DNA of 64,000 nucleotides from Sabethes cyaneus (GCF_943734655.1 NC_071354.1:178459411-178523410); one strand, 5' to 3'. Shown: positions 12,780 through 24,696, counted from the stretch's first letter. A program made the numbers and translations. Notes: generated by a model not told the origin, from the letters alone.

Positions 12780-13380
12780 ACAGACTGTTGGACATTAGCA
12801 TTTTATAGCATTTTTTCAGCTTTCCGATGGTGGTCTTGAAATTAAAATCGGTTGTGGGATCATTGCGAAAACGACGATTTTTTTATAAAATCCAACATGG
12901 CGGCCAAATCCAAGATGGTCGCTAATTTTTTTTCACTTTGTTTATAAGCCCTATCTTTCCTCTTTACATAACCGTGTTGTTTGTAGTTTGTTTCATAGTA
13001 AATTTTGGAAATATTCCAAGAATTACATGAAAATTGCGAACCTTGCTACAAATAACTGGTTGTTTTATTCAGTTAATGCCATTACACACCTAATTTTATG
13101 AATGTTTCTTGTAGCATTTTTTCTCAGCTTTCTAATGGTGTTCTTCAAATGAAATGAAATGATCGGTTGGGGGGCTCATGGTGAAAACAGCGATTTTTTG
13201 ATAAAATCCAATATGGCGACCCAATCCAAGATGGCCGCCAAAAAATTTATTCCATTTGAAAGCCCCGTTCTTCTTCTTTACAAAACCGGGCCATTTGTTA
13301 GTTGTTTCATGGCAAATTTATGAAATATCACATAATATAGATCTCAAAGTTTGCTGAAAATTCTACTTTTCATGAACCTG
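12780..13380. repeat. Two tandem ~315-bp units ('aatccaagatggccgcc' repeat)
   Basis: The block 'tagcattttttcagctttccgatgg ... ttttgataaaatccaa..atggcg..ccaagatggccgcc ... ccgtgttgtttgtagtttgtttcat' occurs twice in direct order about 315 bp apart. The same two-unit arrangement precedes the ~140-bp array at 28570-29200, and a reversed unit lies at 28210-28490. After the second unit a GC-rich hairpin (GACCCCC..GGGGTC, 13383-13407) separates it from the array. Confidence 0.75.
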
Positions 13381-13689
13381 TTAGACCCCCTGGTGCACGA
13401 GGGGTCCACTATTTAGAGGTATCAAAAGTGTAATTCTTATTTTTTAACCATTTTCAACCAATTAAGCGCAAAAGTTCCAATATTTGAAGACCTCGTGTCA
13501 GTAGTGGCCCCGTTTCAGCGAGAATTATTCTGCTGTTTTTATGAGGAATATTATAATCAACGCCGACTTTTTATTGTGGTTGTTAATTGGTTTTCATATC
13601 AGAATGGAAATAGAATGATTTTGCAAGAAGCTAAGATTGACTAATCATATATCAAAAATAGCAAAATAGCAAAATCATATATCAAAAAT

Positions 13690-15252
13690 AGCAAACGCAA
13701 ATGTACATATTTCATTTGTACGGGAGCGTGCCCTTTTATAGCGGGAGGGGCCATAATTTACCTCCTGAAGAGGGGAGAGGTCTCAATGCACCAAAAAAAA
13801 AGAATTTGCCTCCCAAAACACCCGCATGCCAAGTTTAGTTCCATTTGCTTGATTAATTCTAAAGTTATGAGGAAATTTGTATTTCATTTGTATGGGAGCC
13901 CCCTCCTAAAAAGGGGAGGGGTCCTAATTCATCATAGAAAAGTTCTTGCCTGCAAAAACACCCACATGCTAAATTTGGTTCTATTTGCTTGATTAGTTCT
14001 GCAGTTATGAGGAAATTTGTAGTTCATTTGTGTGGGAGCCCCCTCTCCTAAAAAGGTAAGGCGTGCTAATTCATCATAGAAAAAATTCTTGTCTCCGAAA
14101 ACACCCACATGCCAAATATAGTTCCATTTGATTGATTAGTTCTCGAGTTATGAGGAAGTTTGTTTTTCATGTGTGTAGGAGCCCCCCCCCTCCTAGAGTG
14201 GAAAGGGGTCCTAATTCACCATAGAAAAAATTCTTGTCTCTTAAAACCTTCACATGCCAAATTTGTTTCCATTTAATTGATTTGTTCTCGAGTTATGAAA
14301 AAATTTGTTTTTCATTTGTATAGGACCCCCCCTCCTTCCTAAAGTGGGAAGGGGTCCTAATTCATCATAGAAAAAATTCTTGTCTCCGAAAACACCCACA
14401 TGCCAAATATAGTTCCATTTGATTGATTAGTTCTCGAGTTATGAGGAAGTTTGTTTTTCATGTGTGTAGGAGCCCCCCCCTCCTAGAGTGGAAAGGGGTC
14501 CTAATTCATCATAGAAAAAATTCTTGCCTCCAAAAACCTTCACATGCCAAATTTGGTTCCATCTGTTTGATTAGTGCTTGAGTTAAAAAGAAATTTGTAT
14601 TTCATTTGTGTGATAGTCCACCCCCCCCCCTCTTAAAGGGGATAGGGGTCATAATTCTCCTCCTAAAGAAGGGAGGGGTCTCAATGCACCATAGAAAAAA
14701 ATTTACCTATAAAAACACCCACATACCAAATTTGTTTCCATTTGCTTGATTAGTTTTCGAGATAAGAGGAAATATGTAGTTTATTTATATGGAATCCCCC
14801 CCCCCCTCTTAAAAGGGGGAGGGGTCATAATCCACCATACAAAAAATTTCTGCCTTCTAAAACCCCGACATGCCAAATTTGGCTCCATTTGCTTGATTAT
14901 TTCTGGAGTTATGAGGAAATTTGTATTTCATTTGTATGGGAGCCCCCCTCCTAAAAATGTAAGGAGTCCCAATTCATCATAGAAAAAATTCTTGCCTCCA
15001 AAAACACCCACATGCCAAATTATGTTCCATTTGCTTGATTAATTCTCGAGTTACGCAGAAATTTGTGTTTCATTTGTATGGGAGCCCCCCCCTCTTAGTG
15101 GGGGGAGGGGTCTCTAACCATCATAAGAACCTTTCTTGGCCCTAAAAACCTCTACACGCAAATTTTCACGCCGATTGTTTCAGTAGTTTTCGATTCTATA
15201 AGGAACACCCCGGCAGACAGACAGACAGAAATCCATTTTTATATATAAGATT
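13690..15252 (-). mobile_element. Array of ~140-bp units with Helitron-like terminus
   Basis: About ten degenerate tandem units of 140-147 bp share 'ttgattagttctcgagttatgaggaaatttg', 'catttgtatgggagccccccct' with a C-run, 'ggggtcctaattcatcatagaaaaaattcttg' and 'aacacccacatgccaa'. Read on the minus strand, the right boundary is A|TCTTATATATAAAAATGG followed by TTTCTGTCTGTCTG, resembling the 5' TC end of Helitrons inserted after an A. The same boundary occurs at 29765, 38085 and 40803. It has no Rep/helicase gene, so it would be non-autonomous. The class assignment is inference. Confidence 0.6.
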
Positions 15253-15769
15253 CTATCGGATATTTTATTATGGTCGCTGTGAATCAAATCGATCAGGACG
15301 ATCTGACAGCAAAACTTCACCTTTTCTGCTCACGGCTATATATTTTCAAGTTAATACAGCTGTCTATGAGACCTTTTCACACAGCAAACTTTATGATTTA
15401 TAGCTTTGTCAAACAAAACGAAAAGCTTCATTAGATTATGGCAGTTACCGTCAAGCGAAGAAAAGCATGATCGGTTTTATTGCTGCGTTCAGAGCCTAAT
15501 ACACCTCCTTCGAAAGCTTTTAAATACCTACTGAAGAGTGGGCCTCTTGGTCTTGGTCGAAAGGAAGTTTTATAGCGGTCATCAGAAGGTTCTAGTGGAG
15601 CTTATAGTTTTATCAGCGGATTTACGAAATTGATCAAGAAAACCAGCAGAGGAACATAAAAAAACTTAAATTGAGTGTAAGTTCAAATCCTGATTATCTG
15701 GTATACTGCAGCACTGTATAGTCACCTTTTTTAATCACGCATTACGCAATCACGTACAACAATAATTTC

Positions 15770-16050
15770 TCTCATATGCTCTTCGTAAATTAGGTAGGAC
15801 ATCATTTTCTCTTCCAACATACAAAGCACGCTGCTTGGTATTAAACAGACAATCATTAAAAGACCGTCGAAAATATGCAATGGTTTTATTTGGAAACGAT
15901 AGTGTTTCCCTCCGTATTGTCAAAGCAACACTTTTATCAGAACTGAAGTTTTATACACCTACTCGGCAACTTCGAAATCGAAATTTAAATGCCATAAGAC
16001 ATTATCACACTATTTTTATAGATTCAGGCAAACTGAAAAATTCTTGCTAT
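15770..16050 (+). pseudogene. Non-LTR retrotransposon, C-terminal tail of reverse transcriptase ORF
   Basis: Joined frames read YALRKLGRTSFSLPTY, KARCLVLNRQSLKDRRKYAM and LSELKFYTPTRQLRNRNL. This is the usual C-terminal pattern of Jockey/CR1/L2-like elements (PPY-x(n)-R, LxxRR, LLxxLxxYxPxRxLRxR). The rest of the element is not visible upstream, so it is a 5'-truncated fragment. Confidence 0.6.
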
Positions 16051-16062
16051 TAGGCCAAAAAT

Positions 16063-16150
16063 ATAGACTTAGCGAAGGTGAGAGTCTTACAGGTCTCAAT
16101 CTCTAGTCGAGTGTGTTCTTTAACCAATTACACCACTAAACTGTCTTTCT
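16063..16150 (-). repeat. tRNA-like, possible SINE fragment
   Basis: On the minus strand TTTAGTGGTGTAATTGGTTA resembles a tRNA D-arm/box A, and about 45 bases on GACTCTCACCTTCG sits where a box B/T-arm remnant would be. It does not fold into a convincing tRNA. A tRNA-derived SINE relic is the likeliest explanation, with low certainty. Confidence 0.3.
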
Positions 16151-16204
16151 GTTTTTGTCTGGGCAGGTCAGTGGATATAGATTAAATCCCCTTTACATCA
16201 TTAG

Positions 16205-16376
16205 ATAAACATCCTTCAAAAGCAACTTACTTCCGTTACAGTCTAAACACACTAATGTTTGCTTGCCACTTCGTTTTTAACAGCCACTATTGAATCAGAT
16301 GGGTAAATACAATTACTATTGAACTATCGCAAACAGTCCACAGCTATAAAATGTGAATTATCTCGCTAAAACGTCA
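16205..16376 (+). promoter_or_regulatory. Promoter of the 16400 peptide gene
   Basis: TATAAA at 16345-16350 is followed about 28 bases later by CGTCATATT, a fair initiator, implying a 5' leader of roughly 25 bases. A forkhead-type site ATAAACA lies at 16205-16211. Confidence 0.65.
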
Positions 16377-16399
16377 TATTATCCAGTAACAGTCTCAAT

Positions 16400-16648
16400 A
16401 TGAAGACGCTTGTCTTATCAGTGCTAGTTCTGATTGCTTTTGCTGTAGCTTTTACAGCTTCCCATCACCATCCTGACCATCATGAAAATGATAGTCAGTG
16501 GCCTGCTCGTGGGGCGTCGGTCATCCCGGCATCGTCGTGGTCACCGGGTCAGCGTTGGAACCGAACCGGACCAGCATACAATTTCACCGGTGGTCATCAT
16601 CCGTGGATCAATCGACACAATCGGACAAGGTTTCCCGTTCGCAATTAA
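16400..16648 (+). CDS. His-rich secreted peptide, sequon-rich tail (82 aa)
   Basis: Single-exon gene. Residues 1-20 form a signal peptide (MKTLVLSVLVLIAFAVAFTA). The mature chain opens with a His cluster, SHHHPDHHEND (21-31), continues with a Trp/Pro/Ser segment, and carries four N-glycosylation sequons at Asn30, 54, 61 and 74, including Y60-N-F-T and a late N74-R-T. It has no cysteines in the mature part. It resembles the small 'HHH' secreted peptides of Aedes saliva in layout; the function of those is not established, and metal binding or antimicrobial action are possibilities only. The start is fixed by a TATA box about 50 bases upstream, and AATAAA follows at 16699-16704. The layout is shared with the genes at 24860, 32664, 36163 and 43139. 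Confidence 0.85.
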   Translation: MKTLVLSVLVLIAFAVAFTASHHHPDHHENDSQWPARGASVIPASSWSPGQRWNRTGPAYNFTGGHHPWINRHNRTRFPVRN

Positions 16649-16709
16649 GATGCTGGGAATGCATTTTGCTGTCAGCTATTGATTTCTTGATTAAGCAAAA
16701 TAAAATATG

Positions 16710-18340
16710 AATACGACACAAAAGCTACAAAAATGCAGTTTAGTCTGAAAAAATAATAAGGTTGTAAATCAGTTAGTATTGGAATTAAATTAATTAATAA
16801 AATAATTGAATGACGAATGAAGAAAACTTAGATTCTGAGGTTCTTGAAGATTCATCGGACCTGTCCGTTGTTTGCGAGTGTCTATCGCTCCATATTTTAT
16901 TACTTATACTGTAATAAATATCAGCGAGCCAATTAATATATTAGTCAGATAAAAGGTAGATTTTTTAATGTCACTGTTATCTATACCGTTGGTAGAAGAA
17001 AGTAATCAAATTAGAGGTTTGAAAAGTATCCTTAGGGTAAGACAAGCCTTGGGCCAATTGAAGCACACTTAATAAGTTCCTAGTTCGTTGCATTTTACCA
17101 AGCAAGGAGATTTCCGGGATAAATCTAGCTTATTACTCGAGCCGATTAATTTGGATTCGAACCTAAAGGACTTTAGGCCTAGCTGAAGTTATGCTAACAA
17201 ATTCTAAGCGAGCTGTCGCCCGTAATTAGAACCTAGGCAGTAAAAATATTTTATTTATTACTTAATTAGTTCATTATAAACTGCTTCTAGAAGTATCTGG
17301 CGCTCAGAACCAAAAGCCGTAACATAAAAACTAGAAAGCTAGAAAAAGCAAGTGCGCTTGCCGCCATAAAAGACTAATTAGTTCGTCCGGCTATCGGTCC
17401 GCTTCGGGGCGCGGATGAATAGTTATGAGCTACGATCCGATAGCAAATAGATAATTTTTGAGGAAACGGAAAAATATCTCAAGATAATGAATATCTTTAG
17501 CTAACGTTCTCGAAAATTGGGTTAGCGAGCTTTTCGAATGATTCTATCGGCCGGCGTATCGCACCGGGAGCGCACCTTTTCACCTATGGGAACCCAAAGT
17601 GGAACATACGTGAGTGGTTTGTTTGCCCGTTCCATTCCTTATCGGCGGCGGTGCAGGAAATTGTCGGTGAGACAAATCGCCTATTGACACGGATTCCGGT
17701 TCTGGTGCATAAAGTCGTAAATTTTAATTGAGAATCGGTACGGTTTCGTCTTGCATCAAAGGTAAAAATGAATCGGTGAACCGATAATTTTATTTCTTTT
17801 TGCTTCCCAGGAAGTTACTAATTCGGTGATTGATGGTTACAATTAAAAATTACTGCAGGAATATGGTTTGGAATAAATACTACGTTGTGTGTCTAGTTAA
17901 GATGAATTTTACGAGGGCTTTTCTGTGGGGTCCAAATTAGTGAATAAAATTAAGCAGGGAATATGAAATTATATGACTTTAATTGGTCTATATATTTAAA
18001 CTAAGTTGAAATGCTTAGCGATCCTGAATAGTGTAGTATTGTACCAGATATAAAGCACGTCTCGCATATATAAACTTGGTGTAACTTTCGACATGTTAGT
18101 CCGTAAAATGAGTTTAACTTCAAGCATTTTTGGCAGACTTAACCACAGTTTTTGCAAAGTGTTATGTAGTACCTACACTAGAACCACCAACGAACTGACA
18201 TAACATCCCATACATTATCCTCAGTAAACTTGTGTCCTAAAATTCAAATCCTAAATCCAATCCAGCCTGCAGAACAAATCATTATTTAGGTTCACTCAAG
18301 TCTCTTTTTACACGGTTTTTTTAAACGGTTTACTTTTACG
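16710..18340. other. No recognisable gene
   Basis: Unrepeated within the window, AT-rich with a less AT-rich patch at about 17370-17720. No open frame has coding features. Could include gene-flanking control DNA, but no specific site can be supported. Confidence 0.4.
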
Positions 18341-18344
18341 TAGT

Positions 18345-18580
18345 GACTAGACGAGAGCAATAAATACGGCAGCCATACGGACGATTGCCATACGTACGAA
18401 TGCCATGAAGACGAATGCCATAATGTATGTTTGCCATAATTGACGAGAGCCATAATGTACGTTTGCCATAATCCATATATTCCACGTTTCCTAGATGATT
18501 CCGGGCGAGCCGGCCGCTGGCACCGACGAGTGTTCGTCGGTGACCCGCCGTCGGAAGCACCGGCCACACGGTTTTTAATT
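18345..18580 (-). repeat. 'GCCATA' minisatellite joined to a GC-rich module
   Basis: A degenerate ~18-bp tandem pattern (GACGAATGCCATA, ACGTTTGCCATAAT) runs to about 18480 and abuts a GC-rich block (GGCCGGTGCTTCCGACGG on the minus strand) with strong self-complementarity (CACCGACGAG..TTCGTCGGTG). At 38340-38680 a different minisatellite abuts the same GC-rich module, so both appear to be members of one modular transposon family. Confidence 0.6.
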
Positions 18581-18599
18581 TTGTTGTGTGCTCCGGATC

Positions 18600-18875
18600 A
18601 GAAACTGTCGTGAGCCGCTCCTAAGCTAGAGCTAGAGGAGATGGCAACCCGTCTAGAGCCGCCCCATTACATGCAACCAGACGCTTAGGGCTGACAAGGC
18701 TATTCGCCATTCCTCTCAGGAGCACTCAGAATTCTCATGAGTGCCTTCCCTATCAGAATATGACCTTAGTTTCCACTTAGTTTGGGTTTGGTTACCTGAT
18801 CTGCATTAAGATTGCTCGCATCCCGCCTGGTACTACGACGAAGAGGAAATACGTGTTCAGTGCTTGAAAGGTAAA
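18600..18875 (-). pseudogene. RTE 5' end fragment
   Basis: The stretch 'gaccttagtttccac...ttggttacc...attgctcg..tcccg.ctggtac' matches the 5' end of the minus-strand RTE copy at 570-660. No protein domain remains. It is oriented opposite to the RTE fragment that follows at 19035. Confidence 0.6.
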
Positions 18876-19034
18876 GCATCTACTATTAATGGTGGGACGC
18901 AACGTTTTTGCAAAAAATTCGGATTTTTTTAGGTTGTGAAAGGATACTCTGGATAAGTTTGTGCCTTCGGTCTTTATGCTTCTGCCTAATTCCTTCAGAT
19001 GCTTTAGATAATCTTAAACGTTAGCTTCATTCAC

Positions 19035-19266
19035 CAAGAAGGGAATGATGCAACCTTTAAGGAGGAGAAACTACCGGAACAGAGGAAGAAAGGTGTGATT
19101 TGTCCCAGCTACATAAAGGGCGATCGGCTAGATTGCAGTAATTATCGCGGTATTACGCTGATCAACGCCGCCTCCAAGGTGCTCTCCCAGATTTTGTTAC
19201 ATCGTAGTCTGGAGTACAACGTGCCCACGAATCATTCTTTCGTGGATTTCAGGGCAGCATGCGATG
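19035..19266 (+). pseudogene. RTE reverse transcriptase, left part of a split copy
   Basis: The frame reads KKGVICPSYIKGDRLDCSNY, then RGITLINAASKVLSQIL and VDFRAACD: the start of an RTE-type RT domain (normally 'CPIYKKGD..CSNYRGI', 'VDFRAAYDT'). It stops at GGGCAGCATGCGAT (19253-19266), which is repeated with a 4-base insertion at 23853-23870, where the same RT domain resumes. An R1-type element lies between. Confidence 0.8.
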
Positions 19267-19535
19267 GCTGGAAAATGGGTATAACAGTGCAAGCTAACCA
19301 CTTTCAGTTATAGCAACTCTTAACCCTACCTTCTCGTGGTGCAACCGAGTCCCGGGAAAAACCAGAAACTCTCCTCTGGTTGGACCCGTGGTCGTAAACA
19401 AACAGGGAGAGAGGGACACCTAGACCTTCCAGGTGTCTGAGTTTCATAGACCGACTTGGGATCATTAAGGCGACTACTACAAATGGGTTTGGACAGAATC
19501 AAAATGAGAGCATGCAACTAGATGCGCTAGCATAG

Positions 19536-20520
19536 GTGGCAATGAACGGTCCAGCGCTAATCAGGGCGATGGAAAAGAGTAGGGACCCACTACCTCAAGT
19601 GGTAGCAACGTCACAGCAGCTTGATATAATCATTGAGTTTACGTCAGGTTGCGGCAATTTCTCGAAGGACCTGAAGCAGAGCTTGCTCATGCTTCGGAGT
19701 ACCTTGTGTCCAGCGACCAAAACGTACAACGACCTCGTGGCGCGTGCAGGAGAGGTGAAGAAGAGGATTGTGAAGGCGCTGAAATGTCCCGTGGATTGAC
19801 GTCAAGGTCAAGAAGAATACAAAAGGAAAAAGCTCCACCAAAAAGAAAGCTCCACTTAAACCAACAGGGAATCGAGCGAAGAAGGGCTACGCTCTTATCC
19901 TGAAAACCAACGGGACGAAATAATCGGAGGTTCTGAAGGCCATGAGAGGAGATGTCATACTCAGCGAACTGGGCGCGGACGTGTGGAGCATCTGCCGCTC
20001 ACGCACGGGCGATATTATCCTTGAGTTAGAGAAGGACGCCACCAAGAAGATTTATACAAGTTGTTAGTGGAAGAAGTACTCGGGGAGGGAGTTCAGGTAC
20101 GTGCTCTCACACCAGAAGTGATTCTCCAGCGTTAGAACCTGGATGGATGAAGTCATCGAAGTGTGCGAGGTCGTACAGACTCTCAAAGAGCAAAGTGGAG
20201 TGCTGGTGGCAACCGAGGCGGTTCGCCTGCGCAAGGGTTCGGCCGGGACCCAGGTAGCCACCATACGACTTCCGCTGGCGGACGGCAACGAGGCCCTGGA
20301 AGCTGCTAGGCTAAAAGTGTGGTGGTCGGTATACCGTCGGAGGCTTGCTTCCGGTGCTTCGAGCACGGGCATTAGGCCTGAAACTGCAAGGGGACAGATA
20401 GGATCCAATTAACAGGAGATGTGTCTATGCTGACCATAAAGCAAAAGCAAGAAATTGCGCGGAGCCCCCCAAGTAGTTGATCTGTACCCGTAAACGGGAC
20501 TCAAAGCACGTAACGGGAGG
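19536..20520 (+). pseudogene. R1-type ORF1 (gag-like)
   Basis: The best-preserved part spans 20143-20412: VRLRKGSAGTQVATIRLPLA, then LEAARLKVWWSVYRRRLASG, the segment preceding the zinc knuckles in R1-clade gag proteins. Remnants NCAEPPK and ICT of the knuckles lie near 20450-20490 in another frame. The N-terminal half (19536-19799) is followed by stops and frameshifts. The product would coat element RNA. Not translatable as a whole. Confidence 0.7.
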
Positions 20521-20526
20521 TCCAAG

Positions 20527-23500
20527 GTGCCCGGCCGGCGTGCCGGCGACCAAACCACGGTCACAGTGCAAGTGACACAACTCAACCTGAACCACTACAG
20601 CACGGCTCAGCAGCTGTTATACCAAGCAGTTTCAGAGCCGGCAACGGACATTGCCATCATCTCGAATCCATGTCGCATCCCTGCCGGAAACGGCAACTGG
20701 GTCTCGGATAGGTCCGGGGCGGCGGCTGTCAAGATTTGCAGTTGCCAAAGTGGGTGGAGTGTTCTACTGCAGCTGTCATGCTTCGCTGAGTTGGTCTATC
20801 GAACAGTTGACGCGGACAGTAGACCGAGTATCAGTTGTGCTGACTTGTCTAAGGCCGGTGGCTGTGGCGGGCGACTTTAACGCTTGGGCGGTAGAGTGGG
20901 GAAGTCGTCGCACGATCCACAGTGGTCGGGTTGTGCTTGAGGCTCTGGCAAAGCTCAACGTAGATCTAGCCAACGTCGGCACCATAAGTCCCTATAGTAG
21001 GAATGGTGCAGAATCTATTATCGACGTGACCTTCGGCAGTCCTGGTCTGATAGGAGACTTTAGGGTAGATAATGGCTACACTCACAATGACCATCAAGCG
21101 ACCAGCTATGGTGTCGGTTAGAGGCGGCTGGTAGAGCCGACAATCCAACCACCCGTGGATGGAAGACATTATACTTCGATTCCGAAGTATTTGTGGAAGT
21201 GATCCGAAAAGAGTGGGGTGATCGCGGTATGCCCGATCCGAACGCTGATCATTTGGTTGAGGTACTATCGCGATCGTCAGCACCATACCTAGGAAAGGCC
21301 GACCTAGGTATGGAAGGTCACCAGCTTACTGGTGGACAGAAGAAATTGCGGAACTCCGCGGAGCGTGTTTTCGTGCAAGGTGAATTATGCAAAGAGCTGG
21401 TTCGGACGAAGGCAGGGCAGAATGTCGAGTAGCACTGCTTAAAAGTGGGATAAAAGCTAGCAAGCGAGCCTGCTTTGAAAGGTGATGTGCTAGTGCCAAT
21501 GCGAACCCGTGGGGTGATGTCTACAGGGTCGTAATGGCAAAGACCAAGGGCGTGATGGCGCCCGCAGAGCGAACGCCAGGGATGCTGGAGCGGATCATCG
21601 AGAGCTTCTTTCCGCGCCATGAGCGCTTCAGGCCGCTGAGTCGTTCCACGGCCGACGTTTCAGTATCTCAGACCGTAGCGTAAGATGATCGGCCTCCCTG
21701 CCGAACATCCAAAGTAACGTGGACGACCCCGGTTTAGAGGTCGGGAAGGAAGCAACAGTTATGAACGAGGAGCTCATTGGGATCGCAAAATCCCTAAAGG
21801 TGAGCAAGACACCGGGACCAGATGGAATTCCGAATTTGGCCATTAAAGCAGCTATTTTAGAGGCTCCCGAATTATTCGGGGCAGTAATGAGTAAATGCCT
21901 GGAAGATGGCCACTTCCCGGACAGATGGCAGCGACAGAACCTGGTTCTATTGCCAAGACCGGGAAAACCTCCGGGTGTCCCCTAATCATATAGGCCGATC
22001 TGTCTGCTCGATACTGCTGGCAAGGTGCTGGAGAGAATTATCCTTAACAGACTCGTACAGTGCACTGAGGGTAGAAACGGTCTGTCAAGGAACCAATTCG
22101 GCTTCCGAAAAGGCAAATCTACGGTGGATGCCATCTTGTCTGTCACTAAGTCAGCTGAAAGGGCAATCCAGCGCAAGAGGACGGGTATCCGCTATTGCGC
22201 AATTGTCACGCTCGACGTGAGAAATGCGTTTAATAGCGCTAGTTTGGACTCCATAGCAAACTCGCTTCGGAACGTCCAAGTGAAGAAGAAAATTATTTCT
22301 AGCATCGTGTGCTATTCTACAACACGAAAGAGGGTTAGAAGTGCGTTCCAATCACCGCAGGGGTTCCGCAAAGTTCCATACTGGGCCCAGTGTTGTGGAA
22401 CGTCATGTATGACGGGGTGTTGAAGGCTTGAAGCTAAAGTACCCGGTAGGGGTTGTGATTATCGGCTTTGCGGACAACATCACCTTGGAAGTCTATGGTG
22501 AATCTACAAGAGAGGTTGAGATGACGGCCGCCCACTCTTTAAGCATTGTTGAAGATTGGATGCGCTCCAAGAAACTGGAGCTAACGCATCATAAAACGGA
22601 GGTTATCATGGTGAATAACCGCATGTCGGTGCAGCAATCGGGGACTGCACTATTTCGTCAACTCCCTTAAAACTCCTGGGAGTCATGGTCGATGGCTAGC
22701 TCAAGTTCGGGAGCCACGTCGGCTATGCCTGCAAGAAGGCTTCCACAGCTATTTCGGCATTGTCTCGTATGATGTCTAATCGCACTGCGGTATATGGCAG
22801 GCTATTAGCCAACGTGGTCCAGTCCATACTTAGGTATGGAGGGTCGCTGTGGTCATCGACGTTGGGAACCAAAAGCTATCTAGGTAAGCTTTAAAGTATC
22901 TATCGTCTCATCCCAAGTAACAATTTGGATTTTATTACACTCTTATGATGGCATTTAAGACCAAAATTGGCTATGAAAACCACCATAAGAATACAATAAA
23001 ACTCACATTTCTGCTTGGGATGTGCTTGAGAGTGTGGGGTGCGTACCGCACAGTTTCACATGACGCAATCTGCCGACGTGACGCAATAGCGGGAATGATG
23101 CCTATTGGCATCATCATCATCATCAGCGAGGACGTAGAGTGCTCAAACCAACGTGGAACTAGAGGCATACGGAGGCATACAATGACCACATGGCAGCGGG
23201 CATGGTATGATTCCACAAAAGGCCGGTGATCACATCGACTTATCCCGGAAGCATCTGAGTGGATCGACATGTGCCACGGCGAAGTCGACTTCCACCTGAC
23301 ACTTTCACCTGTCAGGGCATGGTTTTAGACAGTATCTGCACAAATTCGGGAGTCCCCCACGTGTCCCGAATGCATGGATGTAGTGGAAACTGCAGAACAT
23401 GCTTTCTTCATATACTTTCGTGGGTGCAAGAAGCAACATGATGCGGTATGCGGAGTGAGCGGACAGAACACTACTTAGCCCAAATAATGTGTTCTAGCTC

Positions 23501-23582
23501 GGACGTCTGGGAAGCGGTCAATGCGGCTGCTACCCAGATTGTACTTGAGCTACAAAACCGCTGGAGAACCGATCAACGGTGA
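20527..23582 (+). pseudogene. R1-type ORF2 (endonuclease, reverse transcriptase)
   Basis: Frames joined in order: endonuclease remnants (VTQLNLNHYSTAQQLLYQAV; VAVAGDFNAWAVEWGSR; YTHNDHQA at about 21075-21110); RT (KVSKTPGPDGIPNLAIKA at 21798; GFRKGKSTVDAI and VTLDVRNAFNSAS at 22101-22242; IIGFADNITLEVYGE, in which the catalytic YADD/FADD box reads FADN); C-terminal part (YLHRFGSPPRVPNAW-like sequence near 23340, CSGNCRTCFLH; WEAVNAAATQIVLELQNRWR at 23510). Several stops and frameshifts, plus the D-to-N change, make it inactive. Confidence 0.8.
22912..23019. mobile_element. 108-bp hairpin MITE, copy 1
   Basis: Starts CCCAAGTAACAATTTGG and ends TTTCTGCTTGGG. The arms TTATTACACTCTTATGATGG and CCATAAGAATACAATAA pair. 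A copy lies at 47649-47755 and a related, split copy at 52050-52142. Inserted in the R1-type ORF2. Confidence 0.75.
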
Positions 23583-23852
23583 ATAAATATTTACCATAGT
23601 CCCGTAGTTACCGTAGTTATCTAAGAGAATGCGTTAAGCACAATAGTCCCTCCTTGAAGTAATACCGATAAGATGGTGCCAGGAAGGATTGAGGCTAGAG
23701 ACTCGAAAAGGGTTTTAGTGGGTTGGGATCCTCACGATCCATTAGGGGGGGAGTCGATGTTGCCAACCTCACACTACCTGAGTTGTCTTCCCAGGTGTCT
23801 GATAGCACCGTATCTTCTCAGGTGCTCAGCAGATTTCCCTACTCGTAAAAAA

Positions 23853-24490
23853 GGGCAGTATGTATGCGATACAGTTGAGCAGATGGCAGATAATACACGA
23901 GAACGGTGTTCCCGGCAAACTGACGCTGCTGATCAAAGTTACCTTAGAGCAAGTGATGTACTACGTGCGTGTTTCGGGAACATTCTCGAGTCTATTCGAA
24001 TTGCGCAAAAGGCTACGGCAAGGGGATGGACTGCCGTGTATGTTAGACAGTAAGTTTGCCTACGAAAGACATATGTCCACTTGCCGTATTTGAACGAACG
24101 GTGTTGTGGACTATATTTGGCGGAGTTCAAACGGATAGCGGAGAGTGGCGTTGGCGTATAAACCTCGGAGAGCTTCCCGTCGTACATTTGGCGAAAGTTG
24201 GGAGACTATGGTGGGCCACCCACGTCCCAAGGATGTCGGACGACTGTGCAGTGAAATCCGTTCTTTGGAAGAACCCTACCGTAACCAGGAATAGAAGAGC
24301 CCACTGTGCTAGATAACTTGACCGAATTGAAACCGACTTGCGTGTGTTAAGAAACTCAACGAATTGGCGACGAGTAGCCCAGGACCTCGTATCAGTGGAG
24401 AGCAATTCTTGATACGGCAACCCATATTTTGTTGTTGACCGTTTGAAGCTGCTGTGCCAGAAAATACTGGAAGATATTCCTCCATCAGCC
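23853..24490 (+). pseudogene. RTE reverse transcriptase and C-terminus, right part of the split copy
   Basis: After the target duplication the RT continues with RWQIIHENGVPGKLTLLIKV, LRQGDGLPCML, then the C-terminal region LAVFERTVLWTIFGGVQTDS, VHLAKVGRLWWATHVPRMSD and VAQDLVSVESN. These match the RT palm and the FERRVLRTIFGG...RLRWAGHVARM tail of RTE elements with frameshifts. The catalytic YADD/FADD region is missing. Confidence 0.75.
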
Positions 24491-24696
24491 ACTGGCTGAA
24501 TCCTATTATCGGGCTCGCTTGTCTCGTATTCTTTCGGCTCTTCAGCGTTTTGCGAATTTTGTCAAAAGGTGATTGGGAAGTATCGCTGATGACAGATCAT
24601 GTCGTATTGCATATTGCATGAGAATTTCTCAGCTAATATCAATAGCCAATTACAAGATGTATGATAATGTCATTCTTACTTAGAATGAACATTGAC

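Larger units (their letters stand above)
19267..23852 (+). mobile_element. R1-clade non-LTR retrotransposon, near full length, degenerate
   Basis: A 4.6-kb element with two decayed ORFs (19536-20520 and 20527-23582), more GC-rich than its flanks. It ends in a short A-run (23847-23852) and is bounded by a 14-bp target duplication GGGCAGCATGCGAT/GGGCAGYATG..CGAT. Gag zinc-knuckle remnants, an endonuclease and an RT occur in the order usual for the R1 clade. The target is an RTE copy rather than rDNA, so this lineage is not rDNA-specific. A 108-bp MITE sits inside it at 22912-23019. Confidence 0.85.

Noticed and set aside
13690..15252. CRISPR-like array
   Set aside because: Units are ~140 bp, degenerate along their whole length, without spacer/repeat alternation, and occur in a eukaryotic transposon family.
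16063..16150. Functional tRNA gene on the minus strand
   Set aside because: Box A-like text is present but acceptor, anticodon and T-stems do not pair; at most a SINE relic.
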